Shown here: positions 19,431 to 32,980 of the stretch, in pieces
Position numbering within the stretch: the first letter of the stretch is position 1
Layout of the letters: every line of letters starts with the position of its first letter
Source of the DNA: Zonotrichia leucophrys gambelii
Lineage: Eukaryota; Chordata; Aves; Passeriformes; Passerellidae
Direction: 5' to 3'
Assembly (NCBI RefSeq): GCF_028769735.1
Contig: NC_088194.1
Location: 1,124,319-1,188,318, forward strand
DNA: 64,000 bases
Position numbers and translations under genes: made by a program
The notes under the pieces: model-generated
What the model saw: the letters and a program-made list of their open reading frames with translations, nothing else
Databases searched by the model: none
Told to the model about the DNA's origin: nothing

Positions 19431-20982
19431 ACTGTCTGTGAGACCCATTGTCTCTGAGACTCTGGGTTTGCAGCAGCTGAGCAGTGAGGGGCAGCTGTGG
19501 TGTCACCATCCCTGCTCCTGCAGGAAACCCACCAGCAGCCCCAGGAAACATCAAACCAGACAAAAAAAATCCTTCCTGCAAACCTGTGAGCTGGGACAGC
19601 GACCCTGAGCTGGGACTGTGACCTTGGGGCTGGATTGTGACCCTGTGACACCGTGAGGAGCTGCAGGGAAGGGGACGGGGACAAAGCCCAGGGCTGAGCT
19701 CGGCAGCACAGCAAGCACCAGGCTGGAGTGGCAGCAGGACACGAGCCAGGGCAGCGTGCCTTGCAGCATCTGCTGCTCTCTGAGACAACAAAATGAGAGC
19801 TTGGGGACAACAAAATGCCATTTCCAGCCATACGGGCGTTGGCTGCTGCTTCTTTGGGGTTTTTTTGCAAAAAAAAAAAAAAATTAAAATGTGCATCCCA
19901 CATTTTGAGCTTTTTTGTTGAGATGATGTAAAAGGAAAATAATTCTGCTGGAGCAGGAGTCAAACCCAAAGATTCCTGTGTTTGGGATCTCTGCAAGGTC
20001 TTTTAGAAAAGAACTTTCCTTCTCGTTCCTCTTCTTTTATTTTGCCAGGGGAAAAAAAAAAACAGAAAATGTAAAGAGGTTTTCAGGAAACCTTTCTGTC
20101 ACTGGGCTGCAGCCAGCAGAACACAACAATTTCTCATATGGAAGAGATTTAAAAGCAGTTCCTTTACAGCAGAAAATTTTCAGAAAGAACCAGGGGGAGA
20201 ATTTCCCATTGCAAAGCCCAATCGGTCATCACCTGCCCCTCAGATCCCCCCGTTCCATCAGGACCCACTGCACATCCTGCTTTTCCAGGCAATATTCTCA
20301 CTGCCATGAGTGCAGCTCTCAGGGGAGCAGATTTCCAATTTGAAGAGGGGAAGAGAGCAGCAGGAAATGCAGAACATGTGAGAGGAAACGATGCTCAGCC
20401 AGGATGCAGCCCACTTCCCTTAGAGGAGGGAGCCTCAACCACTCTGGCCTTTGGGGAAGTCTGGATGAGGATAAGGATGAGGATGAGGATGAAGACACTG
20501 ACACTGGCAGCTGCCCCTGCGTTTCAGCATCCTGCAGAATGTCTGATTTAACACATCCTGCGGAGTGACAACCAGGAAAGCGAATCAGGGGGGAAAATCA
20601 GCCCCTCCAGGACACCCAGCCAAGGACGGGGCAGGAACAGCTGGGTGCCTTTAAGTGGCTGTGGAGCATCCTGGTGCTCGGTGAGCTCTGCCCTGCCCAA
20701 GGCCCCTCTGAGGAGCTGGCACGTCAGCCGGGCTGGCAGGAAACGAGAAGCGACAGCGAGCCCCAAAGCCGGCGTGATCCCGGCTGGGCGGGCACGTGGC
20801 ACCCGGCGTGCCCGGCTGGGGGCTCAGCTGGGCCCCCCCAGCCAGGAAAGCCCCCTCTCTGCAGCACGGAGATTTGCTCTGACTTAAAAGCCTGCAGGAA
20901 CCAGGGTTTTGTCTGGCGGGGGTTGTGTGGGTGAATCCTGATGGGCACTGCAGAGCCCTGGCACTGCTGGAACCCACCCTGG
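19431..20982. other. MEF2D intron 3, no gene seen
   Basis: Mixed unique sequence with a poly(A) run at 19869-19884, a GGATGA run at 20463-20495 and a moderately CpG-rich patch at 20720-20840. No exon or retroelement identified. Confidence 0.4.
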
Positions 20983-21903
20983 CAGCACCCAGGACATCCC
21001 TCTGGCCAGACCCCTGCCAGGGGGCACAGGGACCCTGGCACGGAGCCCAAAATGCCCAAAATGTGGGTTTGATTATGACCCATGGAGCAAATTACCAACC
21101 TTGTATGAAGATGTGCAAGCCATGACAAATTAAGTACAGTAACAGTGAAGCTATCACGGGGTGGAAAAGTAGATTTTTTGGGGTTTTTGGTATGGGGGTT
21201 CAGGAGGCAAGATGGACAGAACTGGTCATGCCCAGCCTTTCTCCTTCTTCTTCTTGGCCTCCATCTTCTGCTGTGATGGTGGCACTTTTAGATTGGTTTA
21301 GAGTGGAAGCTCACTGTCTAACATAGGTGATAGGTATTGGGAAGCTATTGTAAATATCGTACAGGTAGTTTTTAGTATTAAAAACTAACACCACCCCAAG
21401 GGCTGGAAACAATTACCAGCTTTGTGTGAGGAGTTACAAGCCACACGAGTTAAAGTAGAATGATAGTGAAGTTATCATGGGGTGAAAAATAGATTTCTTG
21501 AGGTTTTTGGTATGGGGGTTCAGGAGGCAAGATGGAGGGATCTGGGCATGTCCAGCCTTTCTGCTTCTTCTTCTTCTTCTTGGCCTCCATCTTCTGCTGT
21601 GATGGTGGCACTTTTAGATTGGTTTAGAGTGGAAGATCACTGTCTAACATAGGTATTGGGAAGTAATTGTAAATATTGTACAGGTAGTTTTTTGTATAAA
21701 GACATAACACCACCCAGGGGCAGGCAGAGTGCCTGGAACTGTCCTGCTGGATGGACCTCAGCAGGCCAGGAGAAAATTTTTTATAGATAAGATAAAATAA
21801 ACAACCTTGAGACCGAGAAATGAAGAGCCCTGACTCCTTCTTCAAGTGCTGGGCTGGGAAAAGAGACTTTGGAACTTTTCTCGGGGTCACTCTGAGCAGC
21901 TAA
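20983..21903 (+). mobile_element. LTR of a third family with an internally duplicated U3
   Basis: Homologous in opposite orientation to 34359-34986. A segment of about 300 bp (ATTACCA...ATGGGGGTTCAGGAGGCAAG...TGTACAGGTAGTTTTT) is present twice, at about 21091-21380 and 21411-21707. After the second copy come TATAAAGACATAACACCACC (TATA-like) and AGATAAAATAAACAACCTTG (poly(A) signal region), then a CTCGGGGTCA end. Terminal bases are mutated, so limits are approximate. Confidence 0.75.
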
Positions 21904-23819
21904 AGGAATGACTGGGCCCCAAAAGGCAGCTGGGGTGTGGAACCCTTCCTGAGCTAGGGCTGGGTGTGCTCAGCATGGAGCAGCTCTGCCTCTCACTAAA
22001 TATCCAGGGGAGAGACCCCTCGAGGACATTCCTGTGCCCTCAGTCCCACTCTCAGATGCACCTCCCCAGCACCAAAAACCAGCAGATCTCATGCTTGCTG
22101 CTGTTTTAAAATGTAATTTGGACAGAGCAACTCATCCTGCCCCAGGAGCCCTCAGCCTGGCAGTGCTTGGCTTCAGAGCCTCTGCTCGCTTCCCTTCCAC
22201 CAGAAAAACAAAATCAAAAGGTTTCTGCCTCAGTTCCTCCAGGTCCTGGCTGCTCCTCATCCTCCCTGAGATGCTGCCAGAGCCACTCAGGGCTGAATCC
22301 CTCAGCAGGAAAGACAGGCAGACATCCCAGGGAAGGTGGGTTGGTGCAGCAGCCCCTTGAAATCCACTTAAAATCACATTTGGTGGCAAATTCCCAGCCT
22401 GGCTTGTCACAGTCTCTAAATGCTCAGTGTGGGGAAGCTTCCAGAGTGAGAAGATGCTTTTGGTGAGTCAAGTTCAACTGGGAACCCTCAAGAAACAGGA
22501 GATAAATTGGATTAGTGTGCAGTGGGGACACAGCTGGGCTGTTGGAACCTGACCTGGGCGAGGAGAAACAGAAATCAGCCCCAAGAGCAGGAATGGGGGG
22601 CACGGGTTCAGAAAACATTAAAAATCCTCAAGCAGCCCCAACCCTGCTCCCAGACAAGACAAGGACGAGGAGGGGATGCTTGAGCAGCCTCCAAACCTGC
22701 AGGTTTTGCTCCATGAGAGCTCTGCCAGCAACCCAAGCCTAGCCCAGCGTGTTTGGGTTTTTTCCTTTGCCATCCACCAATATCCTTCCGCTCCCGATGT
22801 TCCTCTCTGGCTGGCTTTGGATGCAGATCCAGCTTTTCATGTGGTGCAAACACAACGTTTCTTTGGGTGCCAAGGACTGTGTGTAACTTGTCTGCTTGGG
22901 AGTGTTTGCATCTTGGACCATAAGGGAACAGAGAAGGCTGCCCAAAATGTTGATGGTATTTTTAGGCCAAGACAAATCTGTTCGATGCTGCGAGCGCGGG
23001 TTGAGCATCCCGGAGAGGCTGCCAGCATCTGCACAGCAAAAGGGGGCATGACCTGCCTCCAACTGGCCAAAAAGGACATTTTGGAAGCATTTTTAAGGCC
23101 CCTACAAAGCTGTGCAGTGGCAGAAGGGTCTCCAAAGCCGCCAGCAAAGGAAGGCAGATGTTGTGAGATGCTCGGCTCAGCCATGGGGTGAAAACCTCAA
23201 ATCTCTCAAAAAGACACATTTTACAGAGAATAAAAAAGAAAGCAAGATTTTTGGGGGAAGAGGCAGGCTGGGTTTTTTTCCCTTCTCCTTCATGAAATCA
23301 AAGGCTGAGCACAGTGGCCAAGGGGCACCAAAGAAATTCAAAAGCAGAAGCTCAATTCCTCCAGCAGTGCAGGCTGTGCTGCTCCACTCTGCCACAGTGG
23401 CTCTGAGGGCATTAACTGATGCCCATAATGCCACTAATGACAAACTCAAGCCCTTCATTTGTCTGTCTGTCCAGGTTTAATGGCAGCTGCCCCCATGCTG
23501 AGGTCCCTGCAGCTCCATCTGCCCAGCCACTGTGAGGGACAGGATGTGACCAAGGACCAAGGCACTGCTGGCACTGCCCTGAGAGCCAAATGTGCCCCAT
23601 GCTCCCTCTGCCAGCATCAGGGACAAGGACAAAGCTCAGCAGAGAGCCAGTGTGGGCATCTGAGCATCTCCTGCGATGCCAGCAGGCTGGAGGAGAGCAG
23701 CCTTGAAGTGGGCACAGTTTGGGCATGGTGCCAGTGGCAGAGCTGGGCGTGGGTCAGGCTGGTGGTTGGGCCATCCTTGGAGAGCCACAAAACACAGGCA
23801 AGGCAAGCCTTGAGCAAAG
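21904..23819. other. MEF2D intron 3, no gene seen
   Basis: About 1.9 kb of unique-looking sequence. Open frames on both strands have no recognisable domain, and no MEF2D-like exon is present. No tandem array stands out. Confidence 0.4.
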
Positions 23820-24440
23820 CCACCAAGCCATGAGCTTGGCCATGCTTTGAGCAGGCCCTGGACCATCCCATGAGCTTGGCCATGCTTTGAGCAGGCCCTG
23901 GACCATCCCATGAGCTTGGCCATGCTTTAAACAGGCCCTGGACCATTCCATGATCATGGCCATGCTTTGAGCAGGCCCTGGACCATCCCATGAGCTTGGC
24001 CATGCTTTGAGCAGGCCCTGGGCCATTCCATGAGCTTGGCCATGCTTTGAGCAGGCCCTGGACCATCCCAACTGGTCCATCCCATGATCATGGCCATGCT
24101 TTAAACAGGCCCTGGACCATCCCAACTGGACCATCCATGAGCTTGGCCATGCTTTGAGCAGGCCCTGGGCCATCCCATGATCATGGCCATGCTTTGAGCA
24201 GGCCCTGGATCATCCCAACTGGTCCATCCCATGATCTTGGCCATGCTTTAAACAGGCTCTGGACCATCCCATGATCATGGCCATGCTTTGAGCAGGCCCT
24301 GGACCATCCCATGATCTTGGCCATGCTTTGAGCAGGCCCTGGACCATCCCATGAGCTTGGCCATGCTTTAAACAGGCCCTGGACCATCCCATGAGCTTGG
24401 CCATGCTTTGAGCAGGCCCTGGACCATCCCACCTGAATTC
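23820..24440. repeat. 40-bp minisatellite, about 15 copies
   Basis: Unit 'TGAGCTTGGCCATGCTTTGA GCAGGCCCTGGACCATCCCA', exact 40-bp period. Variants are TGATCATGG for TGAGCTTGG, TTTAAAC for TTTGAGC, and an inserted CCAACTGGTCCAT in some copies. It ends about 370 bp from exon 3 on its downstream intron side. Confidence 0.97.
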
Positions 24441-24675
24441 CCCTGCAATTTGGCCACTGGTGCCCTCCCACAACCCTACTGTGCCTGAGTATCAGGTGGG
24501 GGCAATGTCACCAGGTGTCGCCAGCTGCACCAGGCACTCCAGCAGCAGCCCAAATCCTTCTCCTGGTTTGCCTGGATTCCACAGCAAGGTCCCACAGAGC
24601 AAACCTGCACCTCAAGCTTCAGGACATCAGGTCACCACACAACCTGGAGACAACTCCACCACCCAGAACAGCCTA

Positions 24676-26600
<1,925 letters not shown>

Positions 26601-26609
26601 AAAACCAAA

Positions 26610-27005
26610 ACCTGTTCCTCTGTCCCTTCCCCACCAGGACCTGTCCCTCTGCCCCTTTTCCCACCAGGACCTGTCCCTCTGTCCCCTTTTCCCACCAGGA
26701 CCTGTCCCTCTGTCCCCTTCCCCACCAGGACCTGTCCCTCTGTCCCTTCCCCACCAGGACCTGTCTCTCTGTCCCCATCCCCACCAGGACCTGTCCCTCT
26801 GTCCCCTTTTCTCACCAGGACCTGTCTCTCTGTCCCCTTTTCCCACCAGGACCTGTCTCTCTGTCCCCTTCCCCACCAGGACCTGTCCCTCTGTCCCTTT
26901 TCTCACCAGGACCTGTCTCTCTTCCTTCCCCCTCCTGCTTCCCCATCCCCACCAGGACCTGTCCCTCTGTCCCCTTTTCCCACCAGGACCTGTCCCTCTG
27001 TCCCT
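26610..27005. repeat. 28-31-bp minisatellite, about 12 copies
   Basis: Unit 'CCCCTTTTCCCACCAGGACC TGTCCCTCTGT'; the length differs by one to three bases among copies. On the transcript strand it is purine-rich (ACAGAGGGACAGGTCCTGGT). Confidence 0.95.
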
Positions 27006-27129
27006 GCTGGGGTGGCCTCCAGGCTCTGACTGACCCTCCAAGCAGCTGGAGGAGCTCCAGGAGGAAAACACGAGGGTGTCCACCAGAACAAGAGCCCAGG
27101 GCTGTTCCTGCAGCCACAGTGCCAGGGAC

Positions 27130-27835
27130 ACCTGGCCAAACCACACCTTGATGGGTTCAGCCACCAAGACTGGAGGCAATGGGGTGAGGCTGAGATGTGG
27201 GGTCCAATCAATGGGGCCTTGAAGAGTGGGGACAAGCCTGGTTTGGGTTCTTGAGCAGTGAAAATGTGGGGTCACCTTCCTCAAACCAACCAGCAACCTG
27301 GGCACAGCTCAAACACAAACCACCAAATTATCCCTCCAGAGATGGGGGGATATTCCCTCTGCAGAAACCACACCTTGATGGGTTCAGCCACCAAGACTGG
27401 AGGCAATGGGGTGAGGCTGAGATGTGGGGTCCAATCAATGGGGCCTTGAAGAGCAGGGACAAGCCTGGTTTGGGTTCTTGAGCAGTGAAAATGTGGGGTC
27501 ACCTTCCCCAAATGAACCAGCAACCTGGGCACAGCTCAAACACAAACCACCAAATTATCCCTCCAGAGATGGGGGGATATTCCCTCTGCAGAAACCACAC
27601 CTTGCTGGGCACCACAATGGGCTCAGCCAAGACTGGAGGCAATGGGGCGAGGCTGAGATGAGGGGTGCAATCAATAGGGCCTTGAAGAGCAGGGACAAGC
27701 CTGGTTTGGGTTCTTGAGCAGTGAAAAGTGTGGGATCACCTTCCTCAAACCAACCAGCAAACTGAGCACAGCTCAGAACACAAACCACCAAATTACCCCT
27801 CTAGAGATGGGGGGATATTCCCTGTGCAGACAGGG
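27130..27835. repeat. About 233-bp tandem repeat, 3 copies
   Basis: 'AAACCACACCTTGATGGGTT CAGCCACCAAGACTGGAGGCA ... GGGACAAGCCTGGTTTGGGT TCTTGAGCAGTGAAAATGTG' recurs near 27137, 27368 and 27595 with few differences. Confidence 0.93.
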
Positions 27836-28267
27836 CCCAAGAGCATCCCTCTCTTGCAGAGAAAATCAAAGATTTGCCATTTAGCCAGCACATCACACAA
27901 AAGCATCACCTACCAGGGCTTTGTGCATCCACTCATGACCTGGGACAGAAACCTCAAACCTCCCCTGACACTGTGCATGAGGCTCATCCAGAAGAATTAA
28001 CCTTGTAAGTCTAAGAGGGTAATCAAATCTCATGCTCCAGGGCATAAGCCGATCACCAAAGGGGTCAGGAAGGAATTACTGCCCCACACTAGCAGGGGAT
28101 TTTTTGCCTTTCCCCTGATGTAAACCATATTGGCAGTTGCCAGAGTCAGCAGCCTGGCCCTGAAGGACTGACGGCCTGATCTGTTGTGGCAAATCCTCTG
28201 CAGTAATTCCTCTAATGACATTAGTGACTCTTACTTGCTCCTCTCCTCCCCTGGTTCTGGCTGCTGC

Positions 28268-28665
28268 TGGAATTCACAGAATCACACACTGGGTTGGGTT
28301 GGAAGGGATCTAAAAGCTCATCTTGTCCCACCCCAGGTTCTTCCACTATCCCAGGCTGCTCCAAGCCCTGTCCAGCCTGGCCTTGGACATTTCCAGGGAT
28401 GGGGCAACCACAGCTCCTCTGTGCCAGGGCCTCCCCACCCTCACAGGGAAGAATTTTCTCCTGATATCCAACCTAAATCTCCTTATTTTCAGTTCAAAAC
28501 CATTCTCCCTTTGTCCTGTCACTCCAGGTCCTTGTCCAAAGTCCCTCTCCAGCTTTCCAGAGCCCTTTTAGATCTCCATGGAGCCTTCTCCAGGCTGAAC
28601 AGCCCCAGCCTGGCTCCAGAGCATCTCCATGGCCTCCTCTGGACCCACCCCAGCAGCTCCAGGAG
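28268..28665 (-). mobile_element. CR1 LINE 3' end fragment
   Basis: The plus strand starts with ATTCACAGAATCACACACTG GGTTGGGTTGGAAGGGATCT, the reverse complement of the standard CR1 3' terminus. It continues with the CR1 landmarks CCAGCCTGGCCTTGGACATT, CCCTCACAGGGAAGAATTTT and CTCCAGGCTGAACAGCCCCA. 5'-truncated, as usual for CR1, so no reverse transcriptase remains. Confidence 0.92.
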
Positions 28666-28669
28666 CTCA

Positions 28670-29345
28670 AGGAGCCACCAGGACACGCCAAGGAGACACC
28701 AGGCATGCCAAGGAGCCACCCAGACATGCCAAGGAGCCACCAGGCATGCCAAGGAGCCACCCAGGAATGCCAAGGAGCCACCAGGACATGCCAAGGAGCC
28801 ACCAGGATATGCCAAGGAGGCACCAGGACATGCCAAGGAGCCACAAGGACATGCCAAGGAGCCACAAGGACATGCCAAGGAGCCACCAGGACATGCCAAG
28901 GAGCCACCAGGCACGCCAAGGAGCCACCAGGCATGCCAAGGAGGCACCAGGCATGGCAAGGAGTCACCAGGACATCTAAGAAGCCACCCAGGCATGCCAA
29001 GGAGCCACCAGGAATGCCAAGGAGCCACAAGGCATGCCAAGGAGCCACCAGGATGTGCCAAGGAGCCACCAGGACATGCCAAGGAGCCACCAGGACATGC
29101 CAAGGAGCCACCAGGACATGCCAAGGAGCCACACCAGCATGGCAAGGAGTCACCAGAACATGCCAAGGAGACACCAGGCATGCCAAGGAGCCACCCAGGC
29201 ATGCCAAGGAGCCACCAGGAATGCCAAGGAGCCACCAGGACATGCCAAGGAGCCACCAGGAATGCCAAGGAGCCACACCAGCATGGCAAGGAGTCACCAG
29301 GACATGCCAAGGAGACACCAGGATGTGCCAAGGTGCCACCCAGCA
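28670..29345. repeat. 21-bp minisatellite, about 30 copies
   Basis: Unit 'GCCAAGGAGCCACCAGGACA T' with CAGGCATG, CAGGAATG and CATGGCAAGGAGTCACCAGA variants. Most copies are 21 bp (multiples of three), so the array reads as a long repeated peptide in several frames on both strands. The 414-codon frame at 28184-29428 starts inside the CR1 fragment and is rejected as a gene. Confidence 0.95.
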
Positions 29346-30842
29346 TGCCTGCAGCACTCCTTTACCATGCAATGTCCCATCTTCCTGCATGTCCTTTTTT
29401 CCCAGAGAAAGGGAGCAGTGAAATCTGATGGCAAAGCTGTGCTGGTGGCCAATTCAGCTGCTGCTCTGCTGCCACCCCATTTGATCAGGCTGCTTTCTGA
29501 GAGCAAGGCAAGATGTGCTGCTCTGGGTTGGGGAGTGAAGCTCCCGTGCTGGGTTTTGGAAGAACCAGCCAGGGAAAAGCAGTGTCCCCCAGCCCAGGGA
29601 ACTGGGATTTGGGGACACCAGAGAGGCACTAAAGCCATCACACCCAGCCCAGCAGAGCAGCTCCTGCTGCCAAATCCCACCCAGGGCTCATCCCTCATCC
29701 CTCAGGAACATCCCATCACTCAGCTGCTGCCTCCTTCCTTCCCCCAAGGTCTATCCAGCCATTCCCCTCCAGCATTTCCAATTATTTTCCATTTGTCTGA
29801 ACAAGGCTCCAGTCACTGCAGATCCCTCACTCCCCTGTGCACCCCATAAAATCCACTCCAGATCCTCCAACAACCCCTGAGGCTCTGTTTCCTCCTCAGG
29901 ATGGATATAAACAGCCCCAGGAGCAACTGGGACATCAGCAGAAATATCTGATGCTCACCCCAGCCCCCACCACCAAGTTATAATGAGGAAAATCTGCCAT
30001 TTCCTATTGTTTTGCTGAGGAGCAATAAAGTGGTTCATCCAATTCTGTTCTCTGACACTCTTTAAGGATTAGGAATATATCCACATGGTTTTTTTCCCGG
30101 TTTTTTCTGTTTTTCTAGAGTGAAAGTGGCAGGAAAGAAGCGTGGCAGCTCATGCTGGACTAAAGGCAGCTTGGATCTGCTGGAGCACAGAAAGCAAAGC
30201 CTGGAAGTCCTGTGGTAATGGGAAATACACGGACAGAACCATCCCAGAGCAAACCTGAGCTGGCAAAGTGCTGCTGCTCCAGCACTGCAGTTTAAGGAAC
30301 ATGGAAATTTGGGAATAATCTGCTGGTTTTTGTTTTCCCTCTGAGATATATGAATACATTCCTGCACACATGCACATGCGTGTCTTGGGCTTGGCTTCAA
30401 AAGAGCCCAAGGAAAAAAGCCCTGGAGTCATTTAAGTCTACAATTGAGGAGGGAGGAAAAAAAAAAGGGAATAATTTGAGTTGTTTGCGTTCAGCAAAAT
30501 GGATACTTGTTGTGGCTGTTTTTTATTGGAAAAACCACATGGAAAATGTCAACTGAAATATATTTTCTGCAAGACAAAAATAAATTTAAAAAAAAAGGGA
30601 GGGGGGAACTAACTAAGTGGAGAAGATACTTTCTTCTGGAAAAGCACTTAGATGGAAACAGCTCCAGGAGCTCCAAGGCGAGGAGCAACGCCTGGATCTG
30701 CCTGGATCCGGCCTAAATCTCTGCTTGTTTTATGGAATGGGAGAAGCACAGCTCTGATAGCCCAGAGTGGGATGGAAATGGGAAATTTTGGAGCCCCCGA
30801 GGGCAGCAGGGTGAGGAGGAGGAGCAGGGACACAGCACTGAC
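29346..30842. other. MEF2D intron 2 near exon 2, no gene seen
   Basis: About 1.5 kb of unique-looking sequence. The AT-richer part 29960-30640 has no tandem structure. No exon other than exon 2 at its right edge. Confidence 0.45.
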
Positions 30843-30896
30843 CTGCCGGTTGCGCTCGTCCGTGATCCGCTGGATCTGGATCTTTTTCCTCCCCAT
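30843..30896 (-). CDS. MEF2D: MEF2D exon 2, coding part (start codon and first 18 codons)
   Basis: The minus strand reads AAG ATG GGG AGG AAA AAG, giving MGRKKIQIQRITDERNRQ, the invariant N-terminus of MEF2 proteins (first third of the MADS box). It ends at a GT donor (rc of 30841-30842) in phase 0, matching exon 3. The start is fixed by family conservation and by the G at +4. MEF2D is a MADS-box activator that binds A/T-rich YTAWWWWTAR sites as a dimer in muscle, neurons and lymphocytes and is controlled by class IIa HDACs, calcineurin, p38 and PKA. Together with exons 3 to 6 this gives about the first 220 residues of the protein. Confidence 0.98.
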
Positions 30897-31141
30897 CTTC
30901 TCGGCAAATCCTCAGCACAGCCGGGACCACTGGGGCTCAGGGAGGGGAGCAGCAACCCCACTTTAGGATGCTTGCATCCAAGAGCCTGGGGGGCTTTTCT
31001 CTCAGGCAGAAAACAAACCCCAAAAAAAAAAGCCAAAACAAAAAAAAAAAAATATTTCGGCGCGGCTCCGTGCTCAGTTCATGGTACCGGCCTGCACAGG
31101 CTGACCCAGCGGCGATGAGACGTCAGCAGCTGCTCAGAAAC
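30897..31141 (-). other. MEF2D: MEF2D exon 2, 5' untranslated part
   Basis: Sequence between a minus-strand acceptor (TCTGTCTCTGTCCCTGTGCAG, exon starting at 31141) and the start codon. It is T-rich in the middle (two homopolymer runs at about 31021-31055). A second copy of the acceptor core CCTGTGCAGG lies 50 nt further in (exon would start at 31091). The first is favoured because its pyrimidine tract is better. Transcript data would decide. Confidence 0.6.
31074..31082 (-). promoter_or_regulatory. Minimal upstream open reading frame in the MEF2D 5' UTR
   Basis: On the minus strand the UTR contains ACC ATG AAC TGA, a start codon in good Kozak context (A at -3) followed after a single codon by a stop, 178 nt before the main start. 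It would be present with either acceptor choice. Translational damping is a plausible effect but inferred. Confidence 0.5.
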
Positions 31142-32690
31142 CTGCACAGGGACAGAGACAGGAGTGAGAAACTGATCCCCAACCCCATCCAGCACCCCCT
31201 CAGCACCCAAATCACACCCTCTGCTTCTTTGTCCCACCCAGCTCAGGGATTTATTTCTCCAAGAAGCCCAAGGATGGAGGCCAGCAACACACAGGACACA
31301 CGATGCTGGGTGAGGAGGAGGAGGTGGCAGCAGGGAGCCCCTGAATCCCTGCTCCTCTGTGACACTTTTTTTTCTTTTTTTTTTTTTTTCTCTTAATAAA
31401 GTCATAAGCAGTCGAGAGGCTGGTGATTAGCTGGGGCAATTTAAATCCGTCTCCAGTTTCTGCACTAATCTCCAATTTGGAATTTTCAAATGTCTTTATT
31501 TGATTGCTTGAAAGGAACCTTATAACCAGGCACAGAAACCTCATTTTTATAGGGGAAGGAGGACTCTGAAGGCAGCTGAGACAGCCTGGCCTTCACAGGG
31601 TGTTTCCATGGATCTGGGGGTTGTCTTGTGCCCAAAACTCTCCCCAAAGGGACAAATTCTGCAGATCTCAGGGGCTCCCATGTTAATCTGCATCCCCCAG
31701 CACCAGAGGCTGCATCCAGATGTACCAGGGCACCTCTGGCACAGCCCCCCAGCCCATCTCATGCCATTTTCCAGCACTGCAGAGAGGGGACAAAGAGGGA
31801 ATTTCAGTTCATTTTCCACAGGTATGCCTTTCTCCCTGCTCTCTGAGCAGCTGGATAACAGCAGTGATAACACTGCATTTAAGGCAAGGTGCCCTGTGCC
31901 AAGACCCAGGCAAAGGGAAAAGCCAGGCCCAAAATAGCTTCCTATCTGCCTCGACTTGGCAGTCCCCAGCCTTGTCACAAAAAGCATTGAAAAACTCAAA
32001 AGCTTTTTCTCCCAAATTCAAAGCAGCGGCCACAGCCAACCCGACCAAGCTCCTCCTGCTCCTCTCCCACCCCAGAGCACCCCCAGACCCTGCTGAAGAC
32101 CTTGGCCCATCCTTCACCTCCTCACCAGACCATGCTCCAACAACAAACCCAAATGTCTCACTCCCACACTCGGTTTTGGGGTTCACTGAGTCATGTGAGT
32201 CACTTCATCTTTTTCTCTGCTTTTTTGGGGGGGTAAAGTTATTCATCGTGAATAACTTTATTATTGGTTATTCATCCATTTTTTGGTTATTCATCAATTT
32301 ATTGGTTATTCATCGACCATGTTCTGTGGTTTCAGTGCAGGAGAACAGGGAGTCTTTCCCCCATCCTGACATCCACAATTTGCCCTCCAGGGAGGATGAG
32401 GTATGGGGAGGCCAGGAAGAAGATCAGAGGGACAAAGGGCAGCAAAACCTGGGGTTTTGACCCATAAATCCCATCAGTAAGACTCTGTGCAAGGACAGAC
32501 CTTACAGGGGTGGCATTTAATTCCTGAGTCCTTATTTACCAAAATAGGTGCATGTTCCCTTCCCAGCAACAAACAGGAGCAACCATCCAGCTGTGAGGAG
32601 CACTGTCACCACGGGGAACACTGGGCCAGTGCCACAGGCATCCTTTGGCTGCTGCTCCCCATCCCACCATGGGAAGCCCCAAAAATACAG
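31142..32690. other. MEF2D intron 1, unique; candidate element at 31395-31550
   Basis: No exon recognised. The part at 31395-31550 is non-repetitive and AT-rich (AGCAGTCGAGAGGCTGGTGA, GCACTAATCTCCAATTTGGA) just upstream of exon 2. At 32230-32310 a short TTATTGGTTATTCATC tandem motif occurs. Confidence 0.4.
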
Positions 32691-32694
32691 GTCC

Positions 32695-32980
32695 AGAGCA
32701 TCACCAGTTTTGGGGTATCACCAGTTTTGGGGTATCAACAATTCTGGGGCATCACCAGTTTTGGATTAGGGTTAGGCATCACCAGTTCTGGGGTGTCAAC
32801 AGTTCTGGGGCATCACCAGTTCTGGGGTATCAACAATTCTGGGGCATCACCAGTTTTGGGGTATCACCAATTCTGGGCATCACCAGCTCTGGGGCATCAC
32901 CAGTTCTGGGCATCACCAGTTCTGGGCATCCCCAGTCCCAGAGCATCCCCAGTTCCAGAGCATCACTGCTCCAGCTCACA
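32695..32980. repeat. About 18-bp minisatellite
   Basis: Units 'CATCACCAGTT(T/C)TGGGGT' about 15 times, with CATCAACA(A/G)TTCTGG variants. One copy is interrupted by GGATTAGGGTTAGG (32764-32777). Confidence 0.93.

Noticed and set aside
23820..24440. Regularly spaced repeats resembling a CRISPR array
   Set aside because: The repeats are directly contiguous without unique spacers, in a vertebrate genome. It is a minisatellite.
28184..29428. 414-codon plus-strand open frame
   Set aside because: It runs from a CR1 fragment into a 21-bp minisatellite. The peptide is the translated repeat, with no domain or splice logic.
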